In this document: positions 55,969-64,000 of the stretch, piece after piece
Layout: every line of letters begins with the position of its first letter
Numbering within the stretch: the stretch's first letter is position 1
Assembly (NCBI RefSeq): GCF_023715405.1
Contig: NZ_JAMBOC010000001.1
Coordinates: forward strand, 310,001 to 374,000
Source: Solibacillus isronensis
Lineage (GTDB): Bacteria; Bacillota; Bacilli; Bacillales_A; Planococcaceae
Direction: 5' to 3'
DNA length: 64,000 bases
Notes under the pieces: generated by a model
Told to the model about the DNA's origin: nothing
What the model saw: only the letters and a program-made list of their open reading frames with translations
Database searches by the model: none
Program-made: the position numbers and the translations under genes

Positions 55969-56979
55969 ATGATAACAAAAGTATGGCAAGATTTTAAAAA
56001 GGGGAATTTCGCACCGGTTTACTTGCTTGTAGGAGAAGAATCCTATTTTGTAGATGAAACAATTAAGCAGTTGAAGGCGGCTCTTCAAAAAAATGAAGAT
56101 GCGGAAGTTATGACCTTTGACTTAAATGAACAGCCGATTGATTATGTTATTGATGAAGCGGATACGATTCCGTTTTTCTCGGAACGTAAATTAATAATAG
56201 CTAAAAATGCATCATTTTTAAAAGCGACTGGAAAAGGCAAGGAAAAGATTGACCATGATTTAAAGCGTCTTGAAAGCTGGCTGCAGCATCCTACTGATAC
56301 AGCCATCACCATATTTATCGCGCCATACGAAAAGTTGGATGAGCGTAAAAAAGTAACGAAGCTTATGAAAGAAAAATGTACAGTAATCGCAGCGGAAACA
56401 CCACAAAACAACGATTTGAATATATGGGTAAAAAGTGAAGCAGAGCAGCATGGAAAAGCGATCGCCGATGAAGCTGTCGGTAAACTGCTGGAAATGGTCG
56501 GTCCGAATATGCTCCAGCTTCAGATGGAAATAGAAAAGATGGCCTTGTATTTAGGTGAAGATTATGAAATAACACATGAACTTGTAGAGGATTTAGTGGC
56601 GAAAACACTTGAACATGATGCATTTAAAATGCTGAATGCCTATTTGGAGCACAATCAGGAAGAGGCACTCAAAATCTATCATGATCTTTTACGTCAAAAA
56701 GAAGAACCGATCAAACTTGTAGGACTTTTAGCGAACAATATCCGGACGATGACCAATATTTTCTATTTGCAAAAAAAAGGGTACCATCAGCAACAGATTG
56801 CAAAACAGCTTAAAATTCATCCGTACCGAGTGCAGGTCATTTCAGGTCAAAGAAACCGCCCATCCGACCAGCGTTTACTTCAAGCGCTCTATAGTCTGGC
56901 GGAAGTAGATCTTCAGCTTAAAACAACAGGTGGTAACCGTGAGCGCCATCTAGAGCTGTTTTTAATGAAGAAACTATAG
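55969..56979 (+). CDS. holA: DNA polymerase III subunit delta
   Basis: HolA is the clamp-loader subunit that opens the beta clamp. The 336-residue protein starts with APVYLLVGEESYFVDETI (about 15-32) and has the AAA-like fold with FFSERKLIIAKNASFL, GPNMLQLQMEIEKMALY (about 182-198) and the C-terminal collar domain ending QLKTTGGNRERHLELFL. ATG 55969 follows AAAGGAGG. Located before rpsT as in B. subtilis yqeN. Confidence 0.95.
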   Translation: MITKVWQDFKKGNFAPVYLLVGEESYFVDETIKQLKAALQKNEDAEVMTFDLNEQPIDYVIDEADTIPFFSERKLIIAKNASFLKATGKGKEKIDHDLKRLESWLQHPTDTAITIFIAPYEKLDERKKVTKLMKEKCTVIAAETPQNNDLNIWVKSEAEQHGKAIADEAVGKLLEMVGPNMLQLQMEIEKMALYLGEDYEITHELVEDLVAKTLEHDAFKMLNAYLEHNQEEALKIYHDLLRQKEEPIKLVGLLANNIRTMTNIFYLQKKGYHQQQIAKQLKIHPYRVQVISGQRNRPSDQRLLQALYSLAEVDLQLKTTGGNRERHLELFLMKKL

Positions 56980-57003
56980 AAATTTATATTCTAGGAAACA
57001 ATG

Positions 57004-57040
57004 AAAAAAGCCAACTGTGCAAATGCACAGTTGGCTTTAT
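57004..57040. terminator. Bidirectional terminator between holA and rpsT
   Basis: A 13-bp perfect stem AAGCCAACTGTGC / GCACAGTTGGCTT with a 4-base loop and A/T flanks. Confidence 0.92.
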
Positions 57041-57050
57041 AAGTTTACAA

Positions 57051-57299
57051 TTAAGCTTTTTTCGCTAAACGAGACTTTTTACGAGAAGCCGCGTTTTTGT
57101 GAATAAGACCTTTAGAAGCAGCTTTATCTAATGCTTTAGAAGCAGCAACTACTAATTCTTGTGCGTTTTCAGCACCTGTTGCGATCGCTTGCTCAGCTTT
57201 TTTAACTGTAGTACGCATAGCAGATTTTGCTTGTACGTTAGCAGCGTTAGCTTTTTCGTTAACTTTTACACGTTTGATAGCAGATTTAATGTTTGGCAT
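57051..57299 (-). CDS. rpsT: Small ribosomal subunit protein bS20
   Basis: The 82-residue basic helical protein matches S20: [18 protein letters not shown] at the start, [14 protein letters not shown] and the C-terminal [18 protein letters not shown]. It binds 16S rRNA early in 30S assembly. The start at 57299 follows GGAGGTG; the GTG at 57308 is part of that site. It is transcribed alone, opposite to gpr and holA. Confidence 0.97.
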   Translation of the reverse strand: MPNIKSAIKRVKVNEKANAANVQAKSAMRTTVKKAEQAIATGAENAQELVVAASKALDKAASKGLIHKNAASRKKSRLAKKA

Positions 57300-57331
57300 T
57301 TCTTTCACCTCCTAGATTTAGGTACGAGATG

Positions 57332-57360
57332 AGTATTTTCTCACTTATTTCATGTGTCAA
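57332..57360 (-). promoter_or_regulatory. Sigma-A promoter of rpsT
   Basis: On the minus strand: TTGACA (57355-57360), a 17-base spacer and AATACT (57332-57337), about 33 bases before the start codon. Confidence 0.55.
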
Positions 57361-57463
57361 TACAACAAAAATCATTCTACCAAAGGATTGAAGGAATTGC
57401 AATACATAAACGCAAAGAATATTTACTTGACAGTTTGAACAAACTGAATTGTGGAGGTGCATT

Positions 57464-58498
57464 ATGAAAAAAATCGATTGGAATCGAACAGATTTAATTG
57501 ATGAAACAGCAGAAGTTGTCCAACATCAAACAAAACAGCAAAAGGAAACATTGGAACAAGAACGTGGCATTCACATGGAAGAATCCCAACAAAATCGTGT
57601 CAAAATCACAAAAGTTGAAGTGAATGCTACAGGGGAAGAAAGAATAAGTAAAAAGCAGGGGACGTATATAACGTTGTCGATCCCTACACTAACATCAGAA
57701 GACCGCCATGGTTTTGAGCAAATGCAGGAATCTTTAATCCATTACCTGCACGATTTGCACAAAGACGTAAAAATTACGGCGGATTCAAAAATTTTAGTGA
57801 TCGGTTTAGGGAACAAGACGATTACCCCAGATGCAATTGGTCCATATACGATTGATGCCATGCATAAAAAACAGTCGGAACTGGATTCACCAAAGTTTAT
57901 TTTGTATGCGCCAGGTGTAACCGGCCAAACAGGATTTGAGACAAGTGATTATATCCATGCATTGGCAGAAAAAATTAAACCTGCACTTGTCATTATTATC
58001 GATGCGCTTGCAACAAGCGGAAGTGCACGTTTATGCCGGACGATCCAACTGACAGATACCGGAATTCATCCAGGAGGGGGTGTCGGTAACCATCGTAAGG
58101 AAGTTTCCAAGGAAGTGCTCGGCGTCCCGGTAACAGCAATCGGAGTTCCGACAGTTGTCGAAGCACCAATTTTAATCGCCGATGCAATTGACGTAGCATT
58201 CAGATCAATTGCGGCTAAAATACAGGAAAGAGATAAACCGTCGGGCAAGCTTTCAGTAACAAACTGGACACCTGTAAACGAGGAAGTCGATTTAACGAAA
58301 GTTGAACCGATTTTCGGTCAGTGGGCGACATGGCCGACTGAAGATCGCAGACAATTATTTGAAGAAGTTTTCAGTACCCATCCGGAGCGATTGATGGTTA
58401 CACCGAAAGAAGTCGACTTCTGGCTAAGCCAATATGCATTTTTACTAGGTGAAAGCTTGTTTACATGGCTTGAAGAAAAACAAAAAGCCGGTAATTAA
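57464..58498 (+). CDS. gpr: Germination protease GPR
   Basis: GPR degrades small acid-soluble spore proteins at germination and is made in the forespore as a zymogen. The 344-residue protein shows the GPR (M63/A25) fold throughout: the N-terminal propeptide region with DLIDETAEVV, LVIGLGNKTITPDAIGP (about 111-127), IIDALATSGSARLCRTIQ (about 183-200), and VTAIGVPTVVEAP. ATG 57464 has GTGGAGGTG upstream. rpsT-gpr-spoIIP-lepA order is as in B. subtilis. A forespore sigma-G promoter is expected but not assigned. Confidence 0.95.
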   Translation: MKKIDWNRTDLIDETAEVVQHQTKQQKETLEQERGIHMEESQQNRVKITKVEVNATGEERISKKQGTYITLSIPTLTSEDRHGFEQMQESLIHYLHDLHKDVKITADSKILVIGLGNKTITPDAIGPYTIDAMHKKQSELDSPKFILYAPGVTGQTGFETSDYIHALAEKIKPALVIIIDALATSGSARLCRTIQLTDTGIHPGGGVGNHRKEVSKEVLGVPVTAIGVPTVVEAPILIADAIDVAFRSIAAKIQERDKPSGKLSVTNWTPVNEEVDLTKVEPIFGQWATWPTEDRRQLFEEVFSTHPERLMVTPKEVDFWLSQYAFLLGESLFTWLEEKQKAGN

Positions 58499-58582
58499 CA
58501 GGCAATTTATTTTCTGAACAATAAAAACTAGTTATACGTTCTAAGTTTTACTCTTTTCCCATATTGTATTGGAGAAAGGGTG

Positions 58583-59404
58583 ATGTGTTTGCGGAAACTA
58601 AAACGCTTCTCATTATTGTTCTTATTTTTATTTTCACTGCCTATCATTATTGGGCAATTCCCTTTTCCAAATAATGAAATGACTACACAAAAAAGCAAAA
58701 GTGAACGTCCACACGTTGTTTATGCAGCGGCAGAGCCAATTGTCACAGTACCTGAAGAACCGAAAGTCGATCCATTCGATGTACTGTTGATGTTCACACA
58801 TTCACACGAGTCCTATAAGCCGATCGTCAAAAAAACAAAAGGGATGCAGGCAGTTTATGATGAAGAAATGAATATCTTTTCACTACAAGAAATGATGCAG
58901 CATTATCTTGAATTAAACGATTTAACCCCACATATTGTAGACTTTGATGTTATGACCGAAATGAAACAGGTTGATGCAACATTTCACCAAGCATACAAAG
59001 TGGCTCGACCTGTATTGGCTCAGTATTTGGAGGAAAGCGAATATGATCTTATAATCGATTTCCATCGGGATTCAGCCCCTAAAAAAGTGACGACACTTAC
59101 AGCAAACAATGAACAATATGCAAAGATTGCTTTTGTTGTCGGCGCTGAACATCCTGCATATGAAGCGAATTTAGCTTATGCAACAATGTTAAGTGAGCAA
59201 GTGAACCGTATTGTGCCAGGCGTTTCACGCGGTATTATTAAAAAGTCGGGTACTGGTGTTGACGGTGTTTATAATCAGGATCTTGCAACAAATGTATTGC
59301 TGATTGAATTTGGCGGTATTGACAACACGGAAGAAGAGCTTCAGCGAACAATGGCGATTTTAGCTCAGGCAATCCGGGTTGCTTTCGTTGAATCAGCAGC
59401 GTAG
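58583..59404 (+). CDS. spoIIP: Stage II sporulation protein P, short form
   Basis: SpoIIP is an amidase/endopeptidase that, with SpoIID and SpoIIM, thins septal peptidoglycan during engulfment. The 273-residue protein has a signal/anchor helix (about 5-25) and the SpoIIP domain: VLLMFTHSHESYKP (about 67-80, catalytic His region), DLIIDFHRDSAPKKVTT (about 154-170), VPGVSRGI and GVYNQDLATNVLLIEFGG (about 229-246). It is shorter than B. subtilis SpoIIP (401), mainly in the N-terminal half; the catalytic part looks complete. Starts GTG 58580, ATG 58583 and TTG 58589 are all conceivable. yqxA is absent. Confidence 0.9.
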   Translation: MCLRKLKRFSLLFLFLFSLPIIIGQFPFPNNEMTTQKSKSERPHVVYAAAEPIVTVPEEPKVDPFDVLLMFTHSHESYKPIVKKTKGMQAVYDEEMNIFSLQEMMQHYLELNDLTPHIVDFDVMTEMKQVDATFHQAYKVARPVLAQYLEESEYDLIIDFHRDSAPKKVTTLTANNEQYAKIAFVVGAEHPAYEANLAYATMLSEQVNRIVPGVSRGIIKKSGTGVDGVYNQDLATNVLLIEFGGIDNTEEELQRTMAILAQAIRVAFVESAA

Positions 59405-59485
59405 GTATTAATTGGTTTACAAATAGCAGGCGGGTAGTGTGAGACATGTTGAACAATTTCAGCACGGCTATTCGCTCCAATATGA

Positions 59486-59528
59486 AAAACCGCATTTCGC
59501 AAAAGTTAGGCGCGAAATGCGGTTTTCC
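59486..59528 (+). terminator. Rho-independent terminator after spoIIP
   Basis: A 15-bp perfect stem AAAACCGCATTTCGC / GCGAAATGCGGTTTT (59486-59500, 59512-59526). Confidence 0.9.
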
Positions 59529-59594
59529 TATTGTAGGTGAAGGTTCGCTGTTGTCGTTTCACTACAATTCATAGTATAATTTAAAATAAGTTAT

Positions 59595-59716
59595 GCCTCT
59601 ATTGTTCCATTACTTAAAATTGGTGGAGATAGAGGCTGTATTTTAGTAGAAAAGTAAATGGATGAATAATCTACATATGTAGTGACACCAACGCCAAATG
59701 GGCTCAGGTGTTTTTT
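59595..59716 (+). promoter_or_regulatory. Attenuator-like leader upstream of lepA
   Basis: Within the 334-base spoIIP-lepA gap, after the spoIIP terminator, come a hairpin GCCTCTAT / ATAGAGGC (59595-59602, 59629-59636), a palindrome CTACATATGTAG (59671-59682) and a terminator-like stem ACACC...GCC / GGC...GGTGT followed by T6 (59685-59716). The last ends 23 bases before the lepA start, so lepA transcription would have to read through it. No T-box or other known consensus was recognised. Confidence 0.6.
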
Positions 59717-59738
59717 CTAATTAGGAGAGGAATTATAC

Positions 59739-61568
59739 ATGAACCGAGAACAACGTTTAAAACGACAAGAAAATATCCGAAATTTCTCGATTATTGCACA
59801 TATCGACCACGGGAAATCAACACTTGCAGACCGTCTTTTAGAATCGACGCAAACTGTTACACAACGCGAAATGAAATCACAGCTGCTGGATTCTATGGAC
59901 TTGGAGCGCGAGCGCGGAATTACAATTAAATTAAATGCTGTACAATTGAAATATAATGCTAAAGATGGCGAAATTTATACTTTCCACTTAATCGATACAC
60001 CGGGCCATGTCGATTTCACATATGAAGTATCACGTTCATTAGCGGCATGTGAAGGTGCTATTCTAGTAGTGGATGCTGCACAGGGAATTGAAGCGCAAAC
60101 ACTTGCTAACGTATATTTGGCATTGGACAATGATCTGGAAATCTTACCGGTTATCAACAAAATCGACTTACCGGCTGCAGACCCTGAGCGTGTTCGCGCT
60201 GAAGTAGAAGACGTAATTGGGCTGGATGCTTCTGAAGCAGTACTTGCCTCTGCAAAGGCAGGAATTGGGATTCAGGATATTTTGGAACAGATTGTTGAAA
60301 AAGTACCTGCTCCACAAGGTGATCCGGATGCCCCATTACAAGCATTGATTTTCGACTCTGTTTATGATGCGTATAAAGGTGTAATCATTTCAATTCGTAT
60401 CGTAAATGGTACTGTTAAAGCCGGAGATAAAATCAAAATGATGGCTACCGGTGCAGAGTTTGAAGTAATCGAAGTAGGTGTTCATACACCGAAATCGATA
60501 CCACAAGCTGAATTGACAGTAGGCGATGTTGGGTATTTAACAGCATCAATTAAAAATGTTCAGGACACACGTGTAGGTGATACGGTAACATACGCGGGCA
60601 GCCGTGCTGCAACAGAACCGCTTCCAGGTTACCGTAAACTGAATCCGATGGTATATTGCGGTCTTTATCCGATTGATACAGCCAAATACAACGATTTACG
60701 TGAAGCACTTGAAAAACTGGAATTAAACGACTCTGCACTACAATATGAGGCAGAAACTTCTCAGGCGTTAGGCTTCGGTTTCCGATGCGGATTCTTAGGA
60801 CTATTGCACATGGAAATTATTCAGGAACGTATTGAGCGTGAATTCAACATTGATTTAATCACGACTGCGCCATCAGTAATTTATGAGGTAACAAAAACAG
60901 ATGGTTCGGTATTAAAAGTAGATAACCCGTCAATGATGCCGGATCCTCAAAAAATCGAACGTATTGAAGAGCCATATGTAAAAGCGACAATTATGGTACC
61001 AAACGATTATGTAGGGGCTGTTATGGAGCTTTGCCAGAAAAAGCGCGGTAACTTCTCAGGAATGGATTACATCGATGACACACGTGTAAAAATCGTTTAT
61101 GAAATGCCTTTAGCGGAAATTGTATATGACTTCTTTGATTTCCTGAAATCAAATACGAAAGGCTATGCGTCATTCGATTATGAATTAATCGGATACCAGC
61201 CTTCTAAGTTAAGCAAAATGGATATTTTACTGAACGGTGAACAAGTCGATGCGTTAAGCTTCATCGTACACAAAGACTTTGCATATGAACGCGGAAAAAT
61301 AATTGTAGAAAAATTAAAAGAGCTGATTCCACGTCAACAATTCGAAGTACCGGTGCAAGCAGCGATCGGTCAAAAAATTATTGCCCGCTCGACAATTAAA
61401 TCGATGGGTAAAAACGTACTTGCAAAATGTTACGGCGGTGACATTTCTCGTAAACGTAAATTACTTGAAAAGCAAAAAGCGGGTAAAAAACGTATGAAAC
61501 AAGTAGGTTCAGTAGAGGTTCCACAAGAAGCATTTATGGCTGTACTGAAAATGGATGATAGTAAATAA
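59739..61568 (+). CDS. lepA: Elongation factor 4 (LepA)
   Basis: LepA is a ribosome-associated GTPase involved in translation fidelity or 30S maturation. The 609-residue protein has G1 [15 protein letters not shown] (about 20-34), G2 RERGITIK, G3 [11 protein letters not shown] (about 87-97), G4 [13 protein letters not shown], then EF-G-like domains II, III and V and the LepA-specific C-terminal domain ([21 protein letters not shown]). ATG 59739 follows AGGAGAGG. A possible attenuator precedes it. Confidence 0.97.
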   Translation: MNREQRLKRQENIRNFSIIAHIDHGKSTLADRLLESTQTVTQREMKSQLLDSMDLERERGITIKLNAVQLKYNAKDGEIYTFHLIDTPGHVDFTYEVSRSLAACEGAILVVDAAQGIEAQTLANVYLALDNDLEILPVINKIDLPAADPERVRAEVEDVIGLDASEAVLASAKAGIGIQDILEQIVEKVPAPQGDPDAPLQALIFDSVYDAYKGVIISIRIVNGTVKAGDKIKMMATGAEFEVIEVGVHTPKSIPQAELTVGDVGYLTASIKNVQDTRVGDTVTYAGSRAATEPLPGYRKLNPMVYCGLYPIDTAKYNDLREALEKLELNDSALQYEAETSQALGFGFRCGFLGLLHMEIIQERIEREFNIDLITTAPSVIYEVTKTDGSVLKVDNPSMMPDPQKIERIEEPYVKATIMVPNDYVGAVMELCQKKRGNFSGMDYIDDTRVKIVYEMPLAEIVYDFFDFLKSNTKGYASFDYELIGYQPSKLSKMDILLNGEQVDALSFIVHKDFAYERGKIIVEKLKELIPRQQFEVPVQAAIGQKIIARSTIKSMGKNVLAKCYGGDISRKRKLLEKQKAGKKRMKQVGSVEVPQEAFMAVLKMDDSK

Positions 61569-61575
61569 TATTTGT

Positions 61576-61613
61576 AAAAGGCAGATAGAGCAATCTTTCT
61601 GCCTTTTATTTTT
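61576..61613 (+). terminator. Rho-independent terminator after lepA
   Basis: A 10-bp stem AAAAGGCAGA / TCTGCCTTTT followed by ATTTTTA. Confidence 0.85.
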
Positions 61614-61658
61614 AGAGGTTAGTTTACTGAAATGTTTTTTAAAAATGAGGTAGAAAAT

Positions 61659-62003
61659 ATGACCGATATTTTAAATTTTTTGCATTATAAAAATGAAAAA
61701 CTGGAAAGTGAATTTAATAAATTGTTTGAACGTGCCAACTCTCCGGGGAGCCGGGTAGATGCCCTGCTGGAAAACAAAGCATTGCAACTGGAAGACCACA
61801 AGCTGTTCTTGGCGTTTTTAGCGTATTTAGCGCAGCAAAATATTGAAGCGAGACGACTGTTCCAAGATGTTCTGCGCCTGCCAAAGCATCAATTCGAAGC
61901 AAAATATGAAATGAACTGGGCGCAAGTAATCAAATTGAGTGTCACATTTTTTACAATTTTACGCGATAATGACTTGAATAGTTACAAACAATTTATCGAC
62001 TAG
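61659..62003 (+). CDS. Hypothetical protein, helical, 114 residues
   Basis: I do not recognise this protein. It is mostly helical by composition, starting TDILNFLHYKNEKLESEFNK, with a central leucine/alanine-rich segment (HKLFLAFLAYLAQQNIEARR, about 47-66) and no cysteine, signal peptide or clear membrane helix. ATG 61659 is chosen because ATGAGGTAG upstream can serve as ribosome site; ATG 61632 would add nine residues. Codon use resembles neighbours. It lies alone between lepA and miaB, behind the lepA terminator. Confidence 0.65.
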   Translation: MTDILNFLHYKNEKLESEFNKLFERANSPGSRVDALLENKALQLEDHKLFLAFLAYLAQQNIEARRLFQDVLRLPKHQFEAKYEMNWAQVIKLSVTFFTILRDNDLNSYKQFID

Positions 62004-62079
62004 CTTGTAACAACCAGCAACAGTTCGCTATAATGATGAAATGAGTAAAGGTAATAAATGATAGGGGGGCAAGTAGTCG

Positions 62080-63615
62080 ATGAATGAAGAACAACGACTA
62101 GCTAGTCAGCAGATTAAACAACCTAAGGAAGAAAAAGACTATAGTAAATATTTCGAGAAAGTATTTACGGCTCCTTCACTTAAAGACGCGAAAAAACGCG
62201 GTAAAGAAGAAGTAAAGTATCATAAGGATTTTGATATCGAAGAAAAATATTTAGGAATGGGACAGGATCGTAAGTTTTATATTCGAACATACGGCTGTCA
62301 AATGAATGAGCACGATACTGAAGTAATGGCTGGTATTTTCATGCAGCTTGGCTATACACCGACTGAGATGATTGAAGAAGCGGATGTCGTTTTACTAAAC
62401 ACGTGCGCGATTCGTGAAAATGCGGAAAATAAAGTATTCGGTGAGCTAGGCTTCCTGTTAAAATATAAACGTAAAAATCCGGAAATGCTGATTGGTGTTT
62501 GCGGATGTATGTCGCAAGAAGAATCTGTCGTGAACAAAATATTAAAACAGTACCAGCATGTTGATATGGTGTTCGGGACACATAATATCCACCGATTGCC
62601 GAATATTTTACATGACGCTTATATGTCTAAGGAAATGGTTGTCGAAGTATGGTCAAAAGAAGGCGATGTTATCGAAAACCTTCCGAAAAAACGTATTGGT
62701 TCGATTAAAGCTTGGGTGAATATTATGTACGGCTGCGACAAGTTCTGTACATATTGTATCGTTCCATATACACGAGGCAAAGAACGTTCACGACGCCCGG
62801 AAGAAATTATTCAGGAAGTGCGTGAATTGGCAGCACAAGGCTATAAAGAAATTATGCTTTTAGGCCAAAATGTCAATGCATACGGGAAAGACTTTGATGA
62901 TATGGAATACCGACTTGGTGATTTGATGGATGAACTCCGTAAAATCGATATTCCACGTATTCGCTTTACAACAAGTCATCCGCGCGACTTTGATGATCAA
63001 TTAATCGAAGTATTGGCAAAAGGCGGCAATCTCGTCGATCATATCCATTTACCGGTCCAGTCGGGTTCAAACGAAATTTTAAAAATTATGGCACGTAAAT
63101 ATACCCGTGAGCATTTTCTGCAATTAGTCGATAAAATTAAAGCGGCAATTCCGGGAGTAACACTGACAACAGATATCATTGTAGGCTATCCGAATGAAAC
63201 AGAAGAGCAATTCCAGGAAACGCTTGATTTGTATCGTCAAGTCGGCTTTGATATGGCGTTCACGTATATTTATTCGCCTCGTGAAGGAACACCTGCTGCA
63301 AAAATGATTGATAATGTAACAGAGGAAGAAAAGAAAGACCGTCTGCACCGCTTGAATGCGGTTGTCTCTGAGTATTCTGCAAGAGCGCTCAAAGACTTGG
63401 AAGGTCAAACAGTAGAAGTTTTAGTTGAAGGCAGCAGTAAAAGACGCGATGATGTGTTAGCTGGCTATACGCGTAAAAACCGTCTTGTTAACTTTAAGGC
63501 AGATCCAAAATATATTGGTAAGCTTGTAAATGTAAAAATTTTAGAAGCAAAATCTTATTCTTTAATGGGTGAGTTTGTAGAAGAAGTGACAAAAGAGGGG
63601 GAGTTCGTAAGATGA
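62080..63615 (+). CDS. miaB: tRNA-2-methylthio-N6-dimethylallyladenosine synthase MiaB
   Basis: MiaB is a radical-SAM methylthiotransferase that converts i6A37 to ms2i6A37 in tRNA. The 511-residue protein has a Bacillales-type N-terminal extension (about 1-65), the UPF0004 domain with cluster cysteines in [22 protein letters not shown] and GVCGCM, the radical-SAM CxxxCxxC motif [15 protein letters not shown] (about 219-233) and a C-terminal TRAM domain (about 440-505). ATG 62080 follows AGGGGGG. It overlaps ricA by 4 bases. Confidence 0.97.
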   Translation: MNEEQRLASQQIKQPKEEKDYSKYFEKVFTAPSLKDAKKRGKEEVKYHKDFDIEEKYLGMGQDRKFYIRTYGCQMNEHDTEVMAGIFMQLGYTPTEMIEEADVVLLNTCAIRENAENKVFGELGFLLKYKRKNPEMLIGVCGCMSQEESVVNKILKQYQHVDMVFGTHNIHRLPNILHDAYMSKEMVVEVWSKEGDVIENLPKKRIGSIKAWVNIMYGCDKFCTYCIVPYTRGKERSRRPEEIIQEVRELAAQGYKEIMLLGQNVNAYGKDFDDMEYRLGDLMDELRKIDIPRIRFTTSHPRDFDDQLIEVLAKGGNLVDHIHLPVQSGSNEILKIMARKYTREHFLQLVDKIKAAIPGVTLTTDIIVGYPNETEEQFQETLDLYRQVGFDMAFTYIYSPREGTPAAKMIDNVTEEEKKDRLHRLNAVVSEYSARALKDLEGQTVEVLVEGSSKRRDDVLAGYTRKNRLVNFKADPKYIGKLVNVKILEAKSYSLMGEFVEEVTKEGEFVR

Positions 63616-64000
63616 CAACAAAATTGTATACAAAAGATGAGATTGTAGAGAAAGCAAAAGAAATTGCCCATATGATTGCGAATACCGAAGAAGTAGAATT
63701 TTTCAAAAAAGCGGAAGAACATATTAACGAAAACCAATTTGTACGCGAAAAGATTGCCTCATTGAAAGCACTGCAAAAGCAGGCGGTTAACTTCCAGCAC
63801 TTAGGGAAAGAAAAAGCGCTTAAAATGATCGAAGGTAAAATTACAGGAATTGAAACAGAAATCGACGAATTACCAGTCGTTCAACAATTTAAACAATCAC
63901 AGACAGAAGTAAATGAATTGTTACAATTAGTATCAAATGCCATTGCGAATAATGTCACAGATGAAGTCATTGCTTCTACAGGCGGCGATGTTCTAAAAGG
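63612..64000 (+). CDS. ricA: RicA family (YmcA) regulator, 3' partial
   Basis: The frame encodes at least 129 residues starting [18 protein letters not shown], with the ricA/YlbF-family helical core ([19 protein letters not shown], about 25-43; [18 protein letters not shown], about 91-108) and runs off the window. With YlbF and YaaT, YmcA forms an iron-sulfur-containing complex that affects RNase Y, sporulation, biofilm and competence in B. subtilis. It is translationally coupled to miaB, as in B. subtilis ymcB-ymcA. Confidence 0.93.
   Translation, partial: MTTKLYTKDEIVEKAKEIAHMIANTEEVEFFKKAEEHINENQFVREKIASLKALQKQAVNFQHLGKEKALKMIEGKITGIETEIDELPVVQQFKQSQTEVNELLQLVSNAIANNVTDEVIASTGGDVLK

Overview
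The window is a low-G+C, gene-dense chromosomal segment of an endospore-forming member of the Bacillales. The sporulation genes safA, spoVB, sigK, gpr and spoIIP, the competence genes comN and comEA/EB/EC, a T-box in front of alaS, and very long stretches in Bacillus subtilis gene order (pheB-pheA, niaR-safA, ruvAB-queA-tgt-yajC, spoVB-comN-secDF-lapA-recJ-apt-relA-dtd, alaS-ireB-ruvX-mltG-trmR-trhP1-trhP2-udk-greA, yqeG-yqeH-aroE-yhbY-nadD-yqeK-rsfS-yqeM, comEA-holA-rpsT-gpr-spoIIP-lepA, miaB-ricA) all point that way. Protein sequences diverge clearly from B. subtilis. A Planococcaceae relative (Solibacillus/Lysinibacillus type) is my inference, not a proven assignment. No rRNA, tRNA, insertion sequence, prophage or CRISPR array was seen.

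Layout. 1-2.2 kb: end of obg, phenylalanine synthesis genes and a DCC-family thiol oxidoreductase. 2.2-4.9 kb: an inserted module made of a 20-21 bp periodic repeat field followed by an ECF sigma factor, a PadR-like regulator and a HAAS-SEDS membrane protein. 4.9-12.1 kb: NAD repressor niaR, spore coat safA, a kinase-like gene, Holliday junction motor ruvAB, queuosine genes and yajC. 12-25 kb: membrane/sporulation genes, Sec accessory secDF, recJ, apt, the stringent-response enzyme relA and dtd, then a small DUF2642 gene and a manganese catalase. 25-32 kb: a region unlike B. subtilis, with a eukaryotic-type HisA, recD2, a nucleoside transporter, and a divergent Crp-type regulator/MFS transporter pair. 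32-43 kb: T-box-alaS, ireB, ruvX, DUF1292 proteins, mltG, the wobble-uridine modification set trmR-trhP1-trhP2, udk and greA. 43-51.8 kb: mtnN, an uninterrupted sigK, divergent pssA/psd, and the ribosome-assembly/NAD cluster. 51.8-64 kb: the competence DNA uptake operon, holA, rpsT, the germination protease and spoIIP, lepA, miaB and the start of ricA.

The strongest unusual signals are in non-coding DNA. (1) Three genes (DUF2642 gene, Mn-catalase, comEA) share one architecture: the Shine-Dalgarno lies in the 3' arm of a long terminator-like hairpin, followed by a T-run and a TTG start. (2) A TATTAGAA motif recurs every 20-21 bp, or multiples of that, between 2297 and 2566. (3) Multi-hairpin leaders that I could not assign to a known family precede psd, lepA and greA. 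Among proteins, the eukaryote-like stand-alone HisA, the ECF/PadR/HAAS-SEDS operon, the fused double DUF1292 protein and the CxxC-repeat SafA deserve attention.
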